Below, one piece after another: positions 1 through 8,779 of a stretch of 64,000 nucleotides of DNA. The DNA is taken from positions 16,399-80,398 of the forward strand of contig CAMATW010000005.1 in NCBI GenBank assembly GCA_945861305.1. The letters are read 5' to 3'. The notes beneath the pieces are model-generated. The model did no database searches and was not told where the DNA came from. It saw only the letters and a program-made list of their open reading frames with translations. The stretch comes from Bordetella parapertussis (lineage in GTDB: Bacteria > Pseudomonadota > Gammaproteobacteria > Burkholderiales > Burkholderiaceae_C). Every line of letters begins with the position of its first letter. The stretch's first letter is position 1. A program made the position numbers and the translations under genes.

Positions 1-1203
1 GATAGCCACTTCTTGCAAAGTTTCGGGGTTGATGACCCGCGCATCCACGCCGATGATGGGAACGCCCAAGCACTGCTGTTTGGGTGCGTCGGGGGGGTTG
101 CTATGCGAGGGTGCGGCAGTTTCGGTCAGGCCATAGCCTTCGATATAGCGTAAGCCGTACAACTCCCACAGTCGTTGCGCCACCGCTTGGGGCATGGCCG
201 CACCGCCGCCGCCAATGGCCACCAAACTGGACAGGTCGTATTGGTCAAACTTCGGACTGCCCAACAAATCGATGACCATGGTGGGGATGTTGGTCCAGTG
301 GGTGACACGGTGGCGCGAAATCAGCGCTCCTGCGTAGTCGCGGTCCCAGCGCGGCATCAGCACCACGGTGGCGCCTAAGTACATGCCGCAGTGCATGACC
401 GTGACCAAACCTGTGATGTGAAACATGGGCACCACGCACAAGCCGATGTTTTCGTGCGAGCCGTTGTTCCAAATCGCGCCACACACCGCGTTGTGCATGA
501 CGCTGCTGTGCGGGTGCATGCAGCCCTTGGGCAAGCCTGTGGTGCCGCTGGTATAGGGCAATATGGCCAGGTCAGCAGGCGACACGGTCATTGGGGGCAG
601 CGTCAAGCTGTTGCCCAGCACCTGAGTCCAGTCATGCGAATGGCCGCCATTGAATACGGGCAGTTCAATGCGTTGCGTCAGCCACGCTTGCCACGCCACA
701 GGCCAGGCTTCTTGGGTTTGAAGTGAGGGGTCAAACGCATCGCTGTAGTGCGTTATCAGCAAATGATGTAAACCTTCACCTTCGGGCAAAGCATCGCTGG
801 CTGCAGCCATATCGGCGGCCACATCGGCCGTGGTGATGGCAATGCGCGCTTGCGCGTCCGTGATGTAGTGCTCCAGCTCTTTGGCGCGGTTCATGGGGTT
901 GACGGGTACCACCACCGCATTGGCCCGCAAGATCCCAAAGTGCGCCGCCACCAATTGGGGGCAGTTTTGCATGTCCAGCAAGACACGGTCGCCTTTTTGA
1001 ATGCCTTTGTCGTGCAACCAAGCAGCGATGCGCTCGGCTTGGTGGGTGAGTTGTTGGTAGCTGAGGGCGTTGCCCAAAAATTGCAGTGCAGTTTTGTGGG
1101 GGAAACGCTTTGCGCTGAAGGCTAAGTTATCCCAGAGGGTGGTGGCAGGTGGCGTGATGTGGTGGGGAACGCGAGCAGGCCAGTGCTTGTAGTGAGGTTT
1201 CAT
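1..1203 (-). CDS. Long-chain fatty acid--CoA ligase (AMP-binding), 3' end cut by window edge
   Basis: Reading the reverse strand from the ATG at 1203 gives 401 codons without a stop to the window edge, so the C-terminal adenylation lid is missing. The ATP/AMP-binding P-loop YTSGTTGLPKG lies near residue 217 and GYGLTET near residue 355, both hallmarks of the ANL superfamily. These enzymes adenylate a carboxylic acid and transfer it to coenzyme A. The N-terminal layout fits fatty-acyl-CoA ligases of beta-oxidation or lipid uptake better than acetyl-CoA synthetase, which has its own gene at 37-39 kb. The substrate chain length cannot be read from the sequence. Confidence 0.9.
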   Translation of the reverse strand, partial: MKPHYKHWPARVPHHITPPATTLWDNLAFSAKRFPHKTALQFLGNALSYQQLTHQAERIAAWLHDKGIQKGDRVLLDMQNCPQLVAAHFGILRANAVVVPVNPMNRAKELEHYITDAQARIAITTADVAADMAAASDALPEGEGLHHLLITHYSDAFDPSLQTQEAWPVAWQAWLTQRIELPVFNGGHSHDWTQVLGNSLTLPPMTVSPADLAILPYTSGTTGLPKGCMHPHSSVMHNAVCGAIWNNGSHENIGLCVVPMFHITGLVTVMHCGMYLGATVVLMPRWDRDYAGALISRHRVTHWTNIPTMVIDLLGSPKFDQYDLSSLVAIGGGGAAMPQAVAQRLWELYGLRYIEGYGLTETAAPSHSNPPDAPKQQCLGVPIIGVDARVINPETLQEVAI

Positions 1204-1269
1204 GGCCCCAAAGCCTAACCGCCCCACCCAAGCGGCGCAAGAGGACTGCCCCTTGGTTAAGAGGCGTTC

Positions 1270-1908
1270 TTAGGCGGTTTGGGGTGCGGGGGTGCGACGA
1301 CGCCCGCCTTGGCGCAGGCTGAACATGGCTTGGAAATAGCCACGCAGCCAGCCCATGTCGATGGGTTTACGCAGCAAATGGGTGCCTGCGGGCAGTTCGC
1401 CATAGGTGGCAATTTCTTCGTCTGACAAACCAGTGATGACAATGACGGCCATTTGAGAAAACAAGGGATGGGTATGTAACTGGCGCAACATTTCCACACC
1501 GTCAATGCCAGGCATGCGCAAATCGGTTAGCAGAACCTGCGGTTTGAGAACCGATATATCGAGCAAAGCTTCAATGGCCGACGCGGTGATGGTGGTGTCG
1601 AGTGACAAGTCCCATTGGTCAAAATGCATTTGAAACATGGTGCGGGTGAGTTCGTCGTCCTCGACCACCATGACTTTGAGTCGCTTTGAGTCTTGGTAAT
1701 TGGCGTTGGGCGAGAGGCTGGCGCGGTTTTGGTAGTCACGAATCGATTGAATGGAAATGCGGCGATGACCGCCTTGGGTTTTCCAAGCTTCGAGTTCGTT
1801 TTTTTCCACCAAGGTTTGCACGGTGCCCACCGACAGGTTGAGCAATTTGGCGGCGTAACTGGTGCCACAGTACTCGTCGCTGGTGTCAGGAATAGCTTTA
1901 TGACTCAT
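1270..1908 (-). CDS. Response regulator with N-terminal MerR/excisionase-type HTH and C-terminal receiver
   Basis: The protein has 212 residues. Residues 15-62 form a MerR/excisionase-like helix-turn-helix (SYAAKLLNLSVGTVQTLV, then GGHRRI, the usual wing). Residues 78-195 form a receiver domain with acidic pocket E83-D84-D85, phospho-acceptor D129 in LLTDLRMPG, T159 in VITG and K181 in LRKP. All phosphorylation residues are present, so it is expected to be controlled by a histidine kinase, but none is adjacent. The DNA-binding domain precedes the receiver, the reverse of OmpR and NarL families. The upstream region (1909-2017) is AT-rich and probably holds the promoter. Targets are unknown. 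Confidence 0.85.
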   Translation of the reverse strand: MSHKAIPDTSDEYCGTSYAAKLLNLSVGTVQTLVEKNELEAWKTQGGHRRISIQSIRDYQNRASLSPNANYQDSKRLKVMVVEDDELTRTMFQMHFDQWDLSLDTTITASAIEALLDISVLKPQVLLTDLRMPGIDGVEMLRQLHTHPLFSQMAVIVITGLSDEEIATYGELPAGTHLLRKPIDMGWLRGYFQAMFSLRQGGRRRTPAPQTA

Positions 1909-2017
1909 GAATACTCCACGGTAATGGAAAAGGTAAGAATTACCACTTTTTTATCATTTTACCGTGAATTTTGGCGTATCCTTAACTATTTAATACTTTT
2001 TATGTGGTTTTTTGGAA

Positions 2018-3682
2018 TTATTTGAGCGCTTTATAGCGCACTCGCTTGGGTTTGGCACCTTCTTCACCCAAACGTTTCTTTTTATCGGCTTCATATTCTT
2101 GGTAATTGCCGTCAAAAAATGTCCATTGTGAATCGCCTTCGCAAGCCAAGATATGGGTCGCAATCCGGTCCAAGAACCAGCGATCGTGGCTGATGACCAT
2201 GATGCTGCCGGCAAATTCCAGTAAAGCGTCTTCCAAGGCCCGCAGGGTTTCCACGTCCAAGTCGTTGGAGGGTTCGTCCAGCATCAAGACATTGCCGCCA
2301 GCGATCAAGGTTTTGGCCAAATGCAAACGACCGCGCTCACCACCGGACAGCGTACCCACACGTTTTTGCTGGTCGCCGCCATTGAAGTTAAAGCGACCGC
2401 AATAGGCGCGGCTGGCCATTTCGAACTTGCCCACGGTCAAGATGTCCAAGCCACCCGACACATCTTCCCAAACAGTTTTTTCGTTGGCAAGGTCGTCGCG
2501 GTTTTGGTCCACAAAGGCCATCTTTACGGTTTGGCCGATTTTGATGTCACCGGTGTCAGCCTTCTCTTTGCCAGCAATCATGCGAAACAGCGTGGATTTA
2601 CCAGCGCCGTTGGGGCCGATGATGCCCACGATGGCACCCGCAGGAATTTTGAAGCTCAGGTTGTCGATCAGCATGCGGTCGCCAAAGGACTTGCTGACAT
2701 TGGTGAACTCAATGACTTCATGACCCAAGCGTTCAGCCACGGGAATGAAGATTTCCTGCGTTTCGTTGCGCTTTTGGTATTCGAAGTCGGACAACTCTTC
2801 AAAGCGGGCAATACGCGCCTTGCTTTTGGCTTGACGGCCTTTGGGGTTTTGGCGCACCCAGTCCAACTCTTTTTTCAAGGCTTTGGCACGTGCCTCTTCG
2901 CCCTTTTGCTCTTTCTCTAAGCGGTCTTGTTTTTGCTCCAACCAAGTGGTGTAGTTGCCTTTGTAAGGGATGCCGTGGCCTCGGTCGAGTTCCAAAATCC
3001 ATTCGGCCGCGTTGTCAAGGAAGTAGCGGTCATGGGTGATGGCCACCACGGTGCCAGAAAATCTTGCGAGAAACTGCTCTAGCCAATCGACCGACTCGGC
3101 GTCCAAGTGGTTGGTGGGTTCGTCAAGCAACAACATATCGGGGCGCGAAAGCAGCAACTGGCACAAGGCCACGCGGCGTTTCTCACCACCCGACAAATGC
3201 TCAATCACCGCGTCCCATGGCGGCAAGCGCAGCGCGTCAGCTGCAATTTCGAGTTGGTGCTCGCTGTTGTCGCTGCCGGCCGCCGCGATGATGGCTTCCA
3301 ACTGGCCTTGCTCTGCAGCCAAGGCGTCAAAGTCGGCGTTTTCTTCGGCGTAAGCGGCATAAACCTCTTCAAGGCGTTTTTGGGCTTGCAAGACCTCTTC
3401 CATGCCGCCCTCCACCGCTTCGCGAACGGTTTGTTCAGGGCGCAACTTGGGCTCTTGGGGCAAATACCCGATCTTCAAACCAGCCATGGGAAACGCTTCA
3501 CCCTCGATTTCCTTGTCGATGCCCGCCATGATTTTCAGCAGTGTGGACTTGCCAGAACCGTTCAAGCCCAGCACGCCGATCTTGGCGCCTGGGAAAAAGC
3601 TCAGGGAAATATCTTTCAGGATATGGCGTTTGGGCGGCACGATTTTGCCGACGCGGTTCATAGTGAAAACGTATTGGGACAT
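2018..3682 (-). CDS. ettA: Energy-dependent translational throttle protein EttA (ABC-F ATPase)
   Basis: The 554-residue protein has two ABC ATPase domains and no membrane segment. Walker A motifs are GLNGSGKST (39-47) and GPNGAGKST (356-364). Signatures are LSGGEKRR (163-170) and LSGGERGR in the second half, with Walker B LLLDEPTNHLD (184-194). The linker carries the charged arm beginning YTTWLEQKQDRLEKEQ, and WVRQNPKGRQAKSKAR follows, both typical of EttA. EttA binds the ribosomal E site and gates entry into elongation according to the ATP/ADP ratio. Length and motifs match the family closely. The ATG at 3682 begins MSQYVFTMNRVGK, the usual EttA start. A 15-bp palindrome lies 24 bases upstream. 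Confidence 0.97.
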   Translation of the reverse strand: MSQYVFTMNRVGKIVPPKRHILKDISLSFFPGAKIGVLGLNGSGKSTLLKIMAGIDKEIEGEAFPMAGLKIGYLPQEPKLRPEQTVREAVEGGMEEVLQAQKRLEEVYAAYAEENADFDALAAEQGQLEAIIAAAGSDNSEHQLEIAADALRLPPWDAVIEHLSGGEKRRVALCQLLLSRPDMLLLDEPTNHLDAESVDWLEQFLARFSGTVVAITHDRYFLDNAAEWILELDRGHGIPYKGNYTTWLEQKQDRLEKEQKGEEARAKALKKELDWVRQNPKGRQAKSKARIARFEELSDFEYQKRNETQEIFIPVAERLGHEVIEFTNVSKSFGDRMLIDNLSFKIPAGAIVGIIGPNGAGKSTLFRMIAGKEKADTGDIKIGQTVKMAFVDQNRDDLANEKTVWEDVSGGLDILTVGKFEMASRAYCGRFNFNGGDQQKRVGTLSGGERGRLHLAKTLIAGGNVLMLDEPSNDLDVETLRALEDALLEFAGSIMVISHDRWFLDRIATHILACEGDSQWTFFDGNYQEYEADKKKRLGEEGAKPKRVRYKALK

Positions 3683-3998
3683 GGAATGGACTCTCTAGGC
3701 TCTGCGCCACACGGTGTGGCCTTGATTAATGATGGATTATCTCTGCACTTGTGTCACCAATGAAGCAGATGGCCAAGTTCGAAAAATCATCCCCAAAAGC
3801 CAAGACCTGCTTTCATGAGACAATATTCTTCAGTTGATGCCACCAGTTGCTTCAACATCAGCGCTTCTGCTGGGGCCGGAATCCAAACCCTGCGTTTGTT
3901 AACTACCTGCCCAAATGTGTTTCCTCGGTCTTTAGCTGGCTGCCCTTTTTTGGCGGAACAGATCGAAACCCAAGCGTCGCCCAACCGCGCGCTCCTTT
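3683..3998. other. Divergent intergenic region between ettA and rhlE
   Basis: This 316-base gap must hold the promoters of both divergent genes. The only structured element I see is the palindrome at 3706-3720 (arms GCCACAC and GTGTGGC around one base), close to the ettA start. A 64-codon frame at 3815-4009 overlaps the rhlE start and has no recognisable content, so I do not call it a gene. The long leader before rhlE would allow post-transcriptional autoregulation, which is known for some DEAD-box helicase mRNAs but is not shown here. Confidence 0.5.
3706..3720. promoter_or_regulatory. 15-bp palindrome upstream of ettA
   Basis: The sequence GCCACACGGTGTGGC is a perfect inverted repeat with 7-base arms around a single central base. 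It ends the ettA leader 24 bases before the start codon. It could be a protein-binding operator or a leader hairpin. No matching second copy was seen in the window, so its role is unknown. Confidence 0.4.
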
Positions 3999-5804
3999 AT
4001 GAATTTTGATGAATTGAACTTGGCTCCAGCCATTCTGAAAGCTGTGCGCGAGCAAGGCTACGACACCCCCACCCCTATCCAAGCGCAAGCCATTCCCGCC
4101 GTACTGGCTGGACAAGACTTGCTGGCAGGTGCGCAAACTGGCACAGGCAAAACCGCCGCCTTCACTCTGCCCATGCTGCACAAACTCAGCATGAGCCGCA
4201 GCAGCACCAACCGCTTTGGCGTATTTGGCATACGCGCCTTGGTGCTAACGCCCACCCGAGAACTCGCCGCGCAAGTGGAAGAGTCAGTGCGCACCTATGG
4301 CAAGCACCTGCAACTCCAATCCGCCGTTATTTTTGGCGGTGTCGGCATGGCGGCTCAAATCAAAGCCTTGAAAAAAGGCGTGGACATCTTGATTGCCACC
4401 CCTGGGCGTTTGCTGGACTTGCAGCAACAAGGTTTTCTGGACCTCTCCACCGTGCAAATGCTGGTGCTGGACGAAGCCGACCGCATGCTCGACATGGGAT
4501 TCATCCATGACGTGAAAAAAGTGCTGGCGCTGGTGCCCAAAGAAAAACAAAGCCTGTTGTTCTCGGCCACCTTCAGCCAAGAGATCCGCGATTTGGCGGC
4601 GCAGTTGCTGCACAAACCGCAAAGCATTCAAGTCACTCCTGAAAACACCACGGTGCAACTGATCAAACAGGTGATTCATCCCGTGGGCAGGCAGCAAAAG
4701 AAAGCCCTGCTCGCACACATCATCGACACCAAGCAGTGGAGCCAAGTGCTGGTGTTTTGCCGTACCAAGTTTGGTGCCAACCATGTGGCTGATTTTTTAA
4801 ACAAACAAGGCATCACCGCCATGGCGCTGCACGGCAACAAAAGCCAAACAGCGCGTACCCAAGCGCTAGCGGGCTTTAAAAGCGGCGACATCCGTGTGCT
4901 GGTGGCAACTGACATCGCTGCTCGTGGCATCGACATCGATGATTTGCCGCACGTGGTGAATTACGAAATCCCCAATATCAGCGAAGACTATGTACACCGC
5001 ATTGGCCGAACCGGTCGTGCCGGTGCCAGCGGAGAAGCGGTCAGTTTGGTGTCCTTGGACGAGGAAGGCTTTATGCAAGAAATTGAAAAATTCACACGTC
5101 AAACCATTGAGGTTGAAAAGGTCGAGGGCTTTGGTCCTTCACCCGACGAGCGGGCCGAGCCCATTGCCATGGGTCGCCAAACCTTGTGGGGCGGTTTAGG
5201 CAAACCGCCCAGCCGCGACGTGATGGCTGCTGCCGCTCGTGCTGCTCGTCAAGAAATGATGGAACGCATCCGCGAGAAAAAACCTGCTGGCGCTGGACGC
5301 GGCGGCGAAGGCAGAGGACAGGGCCAAGGCCAGCGTGCTGCTTCGCCTTCTTCATCCACTCGTTCTGAGCGCCCTCCCCGCAACCCCAACCCTGGGCAGC
5401 CTTCGCATGGCGCAGGACCAGCGCACAACGGCGCACCACGCTCGCAAGGCCCACGTCGTGACCGCCCTGAGCGCGGCCCGCGCAACCCAGCTCCCGATGG
5501 CATGCCCCACGACAACTTTGAGCACCAACCCCCCTCTCATCAACAAGAAGACGATTTCCAACCCCGCGCCAATGCGCATTTGGGAACCCAAAGTGGTGTG
5601 AATGCGTTTGGCCATAAGTCTGGTGGCGGCGCAGGTCGTCAACCCGATCCCACCATGACCTCGGTCGATTTGCTCAGCCGCAACAACCGTGGCGGCGGTG
5701 GCGGTGGCGGCAAACGCCGCACGGGTGGTGGTGGCGGCAGCGGCGGCCGACCCGGTGGTGGTGGTTACGCTGGCAAGAAAAGCGGCGGCGGCTTCGGCCG
5801 CTGA
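3999..5804 (+). CDS. rhlE: DEAD-box ATP-dependent RNA helicase RhlE
   Basis: The 601-residue protein starts MNFDELNLAPAILKAV, the usual RhlE Q-motif opening. Motif I is GAQTGTGKT (44-52), motif II DEAD (158-161), motif III SAT near 190 and motif VI HRIGRTGRAG near 331. After about residue 390 the chain becomes a long low-complexity basic tail ending in runs of Gly and Arg/Lys, a disordered RNA-binding RGG-like extension. It unwinds short RNA duplexes in ribosome maturation and RNA turnover, often under cold stress. The tail of about 200 residues is long but common in betaproteobacterial RhlE. Transcription is divergent from ettA. Confidence 0.95.
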   Translation: MNFDELNLAPAILKAVREQGYDTPTPIQAQAIPAVLAGQDLLAGAQTGTGKTAAFTLPMLHKLSMSRSSTNRFGVFGIRALVLTPTRELAAQVEESVRTYGKHLQLQSAVIFGGVGMAAQIKALKKGVDILIATPGRLLDLQQQGFLDLSTVQMLVLDEADRMLDMGFIHDVKKVLALVPKEKQSLLFSATFSQEIRDLAAQLLHKPQSIQVTPENTTVQLIKQVIHPVGRQQKKALLAHIIDTKQWSQVLVFCRTKFGANHVADFLNKQGITAMALHGNKSQTARTQALAGFKSGDIRVLVATDIAARGIDIDDLPHVVNYEIPNISEDYVHRIGRTGRAGASGEAVSLVSLDEEGFMQEIEKFTRQTIEVEKVEGFGPSPDERAEPIAMGRQTLWGGLGKPPSRDVMAAAARAARQEMMERIREKKPAGAGRGGEGRGQGQGQRAASPSSSTRSERPPRNPNPGQPSHGAGPAHNGAPRSQGPRRDRPERGPRNPAPDGMPHDNFEHQPPSHQQEDDFQPRANAHLGTQSGVNAFGHKSGGGAGRQPDPTMTSVDLLSRNNRGGGGGGGKRRTGGGGGSGGRPGGGGYAGKKSGGGFGR

Positions 5805-5820
5805 AAAAGCTTCAAGCGCT

Positions 5821-6759
5821 TTAAACCCTGTTCGCCCATTCTGGGACCAAAGCGGGAATCGCCTGCCCTTCAAAGTGCGCGTTCAAGTTCGCCAATGCCA
5901 AAGCTGCCATGGCTTGGCGGGTTTGCACCGTGGCGCTGGCCACATGCGGTGTCAGCACCACGTTTTGCAAGTTACGCAATTCGGCGGGCACTCGCGGCTC
6001 GTCGGCATACACATCCAAGGCCGCACCGCCAATCACTTTCTTTTGCAAAGCGTCAATGAGCGCGGCTTGGTCCACCACTGAACCACGGGCCACATTGATG
6101 AAGTAGCCTTTGTTGCCCAAGGCCTGCAACACCTCGGCGTTGATGAGATTGCGGGTTGTCGGGCCACCTGGGATGATGGCCACCAAATAATCCACATTCG
6201 CAGCCAATTCTTTGGCCAAAGGGTAGTAGGTGTAGGGCAAAGTAGGCACCGCGTGACGGGCGGTGTAAGCGATAGACATGTCAAATGCCGCTGCACGTTT
6301 GGCAATAGCTTGGCCGATGCGGCCAATGCCCACCAAGCCCAATCGCGCACCGCTCATTTTGGTTTGCAAGGGAAACGGGCCTTCGACCCAATCGCTGTTA
6401 CGAACAAACTTATCAGCTTGCGGAATGCGTCGAGCAATCGAGAGCATCAAGCCCAGCGCCAAATCGGCGACGTCGTCGTTGAGCACCCCAGGCGTGTGGC
6501 TGACCTTGATGCCACGCTCCATGGCGCCAATGACATCAACGCCGTCGTAGCCCACACCGCAAATAGAAATGAACTCCAAGGCGGGAAACAAAGACATCAG
6601 TTTTTTGTCGATGACTGCGTCGCCTCCACCCACCATGGCGCGTATACGCTGCAAAGCGCTGGGGTCGGTGATGTGGTCGCGGTCATGCACTGTATAGGTT
6701 TGCTGCAAATCCGACATCAGGTAGGTGGGCAGGTTGGTGACCCGCAAAATATCTATCAT
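5821..6759 (-). CDS. D-isomer-specific 2-hydroxyacid dehydrogenase
   Basis: The 312-residue protein has the NAD(P)-binding motif GLVGIGRIGQAIAKR near residues 141-155. Catalytic Arg lies in NVARGSVVD, Glu in DVYADEPRVP and His in LTPHVASAT. This triad reduces 2-keto acids such as glyoxylate, hydroxypyruvate or 2-ketogluconate to D-2-hydroxyacids, or the reverse. GGAG lies seven bases before the ATG at 6759. The gene is divergent from a sugar-acid dehydratase, with only 104 bases between them, so it may work in the same sugar-acid route. The exact substrate cannot be assigned. Its 3' end meets rhlE tail to tail with 16 bases between. Confidence 0.9.
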   Translation of the reverse strand: MIDILRVTNLPTYLMSDLQQTYTVHDRDHITDPSALQRIRAMVGGGDAVIDKKLMSLFPALEFISICGVGYDGVDVIGAMERGIKVSHTPGVLNDDVADLALGLMLSIARRIPQADKFVRNSDWVEGPFPLQTKMSGARLGLVGIGRIGQAIAKRAAAFDMSIAYTARHAVPTLPYTYYPLAKELAANVDYLVAIIPGGPTTRNLINAEVLQALGNKGYFINVARGSVVDQAALIDALQKKVIGGAALDVYADEPRVPAELRNLQNVVLTPHVASATVQTRQAMAALALANLNAHFEGQAIPALVPEWANRV

Positions 6760-6863
6760 GGTGCGCTCCAGTTAAGCCATCCCCGTATAAACACTGCTCA
6801 GCGAGGGGATTAGCGGGGGTAGTATAGGCACAGTCTTTCATCCATCTCAGGCCGTACCTCAAC

Positions 6864-8603
6864 ATGACCCAATCTCCACCTAAGAAAAAACCCTCCGAAC
6901 TTCGCTCGCAACAATGGTTTGGTCGTCAAGACCGCGACGGCTTTGCCTACCGCAGCTGGGTCAAGGGTAAGGGCGTTCCGCACGATCAGTTTGATGGCCG
7001 CCCCGTCATCGGTATTTGCAACACCTTCAGTGAACTCACACCCTGCAACTCGCATTTCCGCACACTGGCTGAGCAGGTCAAGATCGGTGTTTACGAGGCG
7101 GGCGGCTTCCCGCTTGAATTCCCCGTCATGTCGCTGGGCGAGACCTTGCTTCGCCCCACCGCCATGCTTTACCGCAACCTGGCCAGCATGGATGTTGAAG
7201 AAAGCATTCGCGGTAACCCCATCGATGGTGTGGTGTTGCTTATGGGTTGCGACAAAACCACCCCCTCCCTCATCATGGGAGCGGCCAGCGTCGACCTGCC
7301 CACCATTGGTGTCAGTGGCGGTCCCATGCTCAACGGCAAATGGCGTGGCCAAGAGTTAGGCTCTGGCACCGGTATGTGGAGCATGAGCGAGCAAGTGCGC
7401 GCCGGCACCTTGAAACTGGCTGACTTTTTCGAAGCCGAGAGCTGTATGCACCGCAGCCATGGCCACTGCATGACCATGGGCACAGCCTCCACCATGGCCT
7501 GCATGGTCGAGGCCTTGGGCGTGGGTTTACCTGGCAACGCCGCCTACCCCGCCGTAGATGGCAGGCGCAATGTGTTAGCCCGCAATTCAGGGCGGCGTAT
7601 CGTCGAGATGGTGCATGCCGACCAAAAACTCTCCTCTATCTTGACACGTGAAGCGTTTGAAAACGCCATCAAAACATTGGCCGCGATTGGGGGGTCCACC
7701 AATGCAGTGGTCCATTTGATCGCCATCGCAGGGCGCTTGGGTGTGCCTCTGAGCGTGGACGACTTCGACCACTTGGCCTCAGAGTTGCCTTGCTTGCTGA
7801 ATTTGCAACCCTCAGGCGACCATTTGATGGAAGATTTTTGCTACGCCGGCGGCTTGCAAGTGGTGATGAAAGAAATCGCGCACCTGCTGCACACCAGCAT
7901 CGTCACCTCCAGCGGCCAAAGCGTGGCAGACAATATGGCAGATGCGGTCAACTACGACGCCCGTGTGATCAAGCCGTTTGCTGAACCCTTCAAAGACAAG
8001 GCCGGCATTGCAGTGCTGCGTGGCAATTTGGCAGAACGCGGCGCGGTCATCAAGCCCAGCGCAGCTTCACCCGAATTGATGGTGCACACCGGTCGTGCGG
8101 TGGTGTTTGAAAACATCGATGATTTCCACGCCCGCATAGATGACGAAAACTTGGACGTCGACGAAACCTGCGTGATGGTCCTGAAAAACTGCGGCCCCAA
8201 AGGCTACCCTGGTATGGCAGAGGTGGGTAATATGCCCTTGCCGCCCAAAGTGCTCAGAAAAGGCATCACCGACATGGTGCGCATCAGCGACGCCCGCATG
8301 AGTGGTACCGCTTACGGCACGGTGGTCTTACATGCGGTTCCCGAGGCTGCAGCCGGCGGCACGCTGGCCTTGGTGCACAACGGTGACATGATTGAACTCA
8401 ATGTGCCCGAGCGAAGGCTGCATTTGCATGTGAGTGACGCCGAATTAGCCAAACGCCGCGCCGCTTGGACAGCGCCCGCACCTGCGCTGGATTCGGGCTA
8501 TTGGAAGCTTTACATCGACCATGTGACGCAAGCCGATGAAGGCGCCGACTTGGACTTTTTACGCGGCAAGCGCGGCTCCTTTGTGCCTAAGGACAACCAT
8601 TAA
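6864..8603 (+). CDS. IlvD/Edd-family sugar-acid dehydratase (L-arabinonate dehydratase-like)
   Basis: The 579-residue protein opens with SQQWFGRQDRDGFAYRSW and NTFSELTPCN, the signature of pentonate dehydratases rather than of IlvD itself. Cysteines expected to hold an Fe-S cluster appear in ELTPCN, LLMGCDKTTPS and SHGHCMTMGTAST. The C-terminal DARMSGTAYGTVVLH segment is the conserved IlvD/Edd active-site region. The predicted reaction is dehydration of a sugar acid (L-arabinonate, D-xylonate or similar) to a 2-keto-3-deoxy acid in the cytoplasm. The adjacent dehydrogenase, denD and ABC importer support sugar-acid catabolism. Stereospecificity is inference only. A perfect 7-bp hairpin starts in its stop codon. 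Confidence 0.9.
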   Translation: MTQSPPKKKPSELRSQQWFGRQDRDGFAYRSWVKGKGVPHDQFDGRPVIGICNTFSELTPCNSHFRTLAEQVKIGVYEAGGFPLEFPVMSLGETLLRPTAMLYRNLASMDVEESIRGNPIDGVVLLMGCDKTTPSLIMGAASVDLPTIGVSGGPMLNGKWRGQELGSGTGMWSMSEQVRAGTLKLADFFEAESCMHRSHGHCMTMGTASTMACMVEALGVGLPGNAAYPAVDGRRNVLARNSGRRIVEMVHADQKLSSILTREAFENAIKTLAAIGGSTNAVVHLIAIAGRLGVPLSVDDFDHLASELPCLLNLQPSGDHLMEDFCYAGGLQVVMKEIAHLLHTSIVTSSGQSVADNMADAVNYDARVIKPFAEPFKDKAGIAVLRGNLAERGAVIKPSAASPELMVHTGRAVVFENIDDFHARIDDENLDVDETCVMVLKNCGPKGYPGMAEVGNMPLPPKVLRKGITDMVRISDARMSGTAYGTVVLHAVPEAAAGGTLALVHNGDMIELNVPERRLHLHVSDAELAKRRAAWTAPAPALDSGYWKLYIDHVTQADEGADLDFLRGKRGSFVPKDNH

Positions 8604-8617
8604 AGGCGAACGCCTTT
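8602..8617 (+). terminator. Hairpin at the end of the dehydratase gene
   Basis: AAAGGCG and CGCCTTT pair around two bases, beginning inside the stop codon. A second small hairpin (GTCCTT/AAGGAC, 8624-8638) follows directly. There is no clear T-tract, so intrinsic termination is only a possibility. The hairpins also form the left part of the repeat element that fills this gap. Confidence 0.4.
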
Positions 8618-8621
8618 GGGC

Positions 8622-8779
8622 TTGTCCTTGCGAAGGACGAAGTAGCGAACAAAACAAGACGTGTGTCGCAGGTCGACCGTAGCCTACGTTGTGCCAGCAT
8701 GGAGGCGAGGCCGAGCCTGCGGCGCAGGGCTTTGGCGATAGAGGTTGCTTCAGGGCTTCGCCCTTCGCAATGACAGTTA
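8622..8779. repeat. Dispersed palindromic repeat, copy A
   Basis: The segment 8661-8722 matches 28851-28912 at 57 of 62 positions by direct comparison. It contains GTCGCAGG and a nearly self-complementary GTCGACCGTAGCCTAC stretch, then a GGAGGCGAGGCCGAGCC block. Its right end, with GCTTC and CTTCGCAATGAC, is the same as the right ends of the copies at 28.5-29.0 and 37.0-37.1 kb. It lies between two converging genes and has no reading frame, like REP/MITE-type repeats. Confidence 0.75.

Noticed and set aside
2321..2920. Long plus-strand frame inside ettA
   Set aside because: It lies wholly opposite a well-conserved ABC-F gene and has no family features; it is a shadow frame.
3815..4009. 64-codon plus-strand frame before rhlE
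   Set aside because: It overlaps the rhlE start, has no recognisable motif or clear ribosome-binding site, and codon use looks random.
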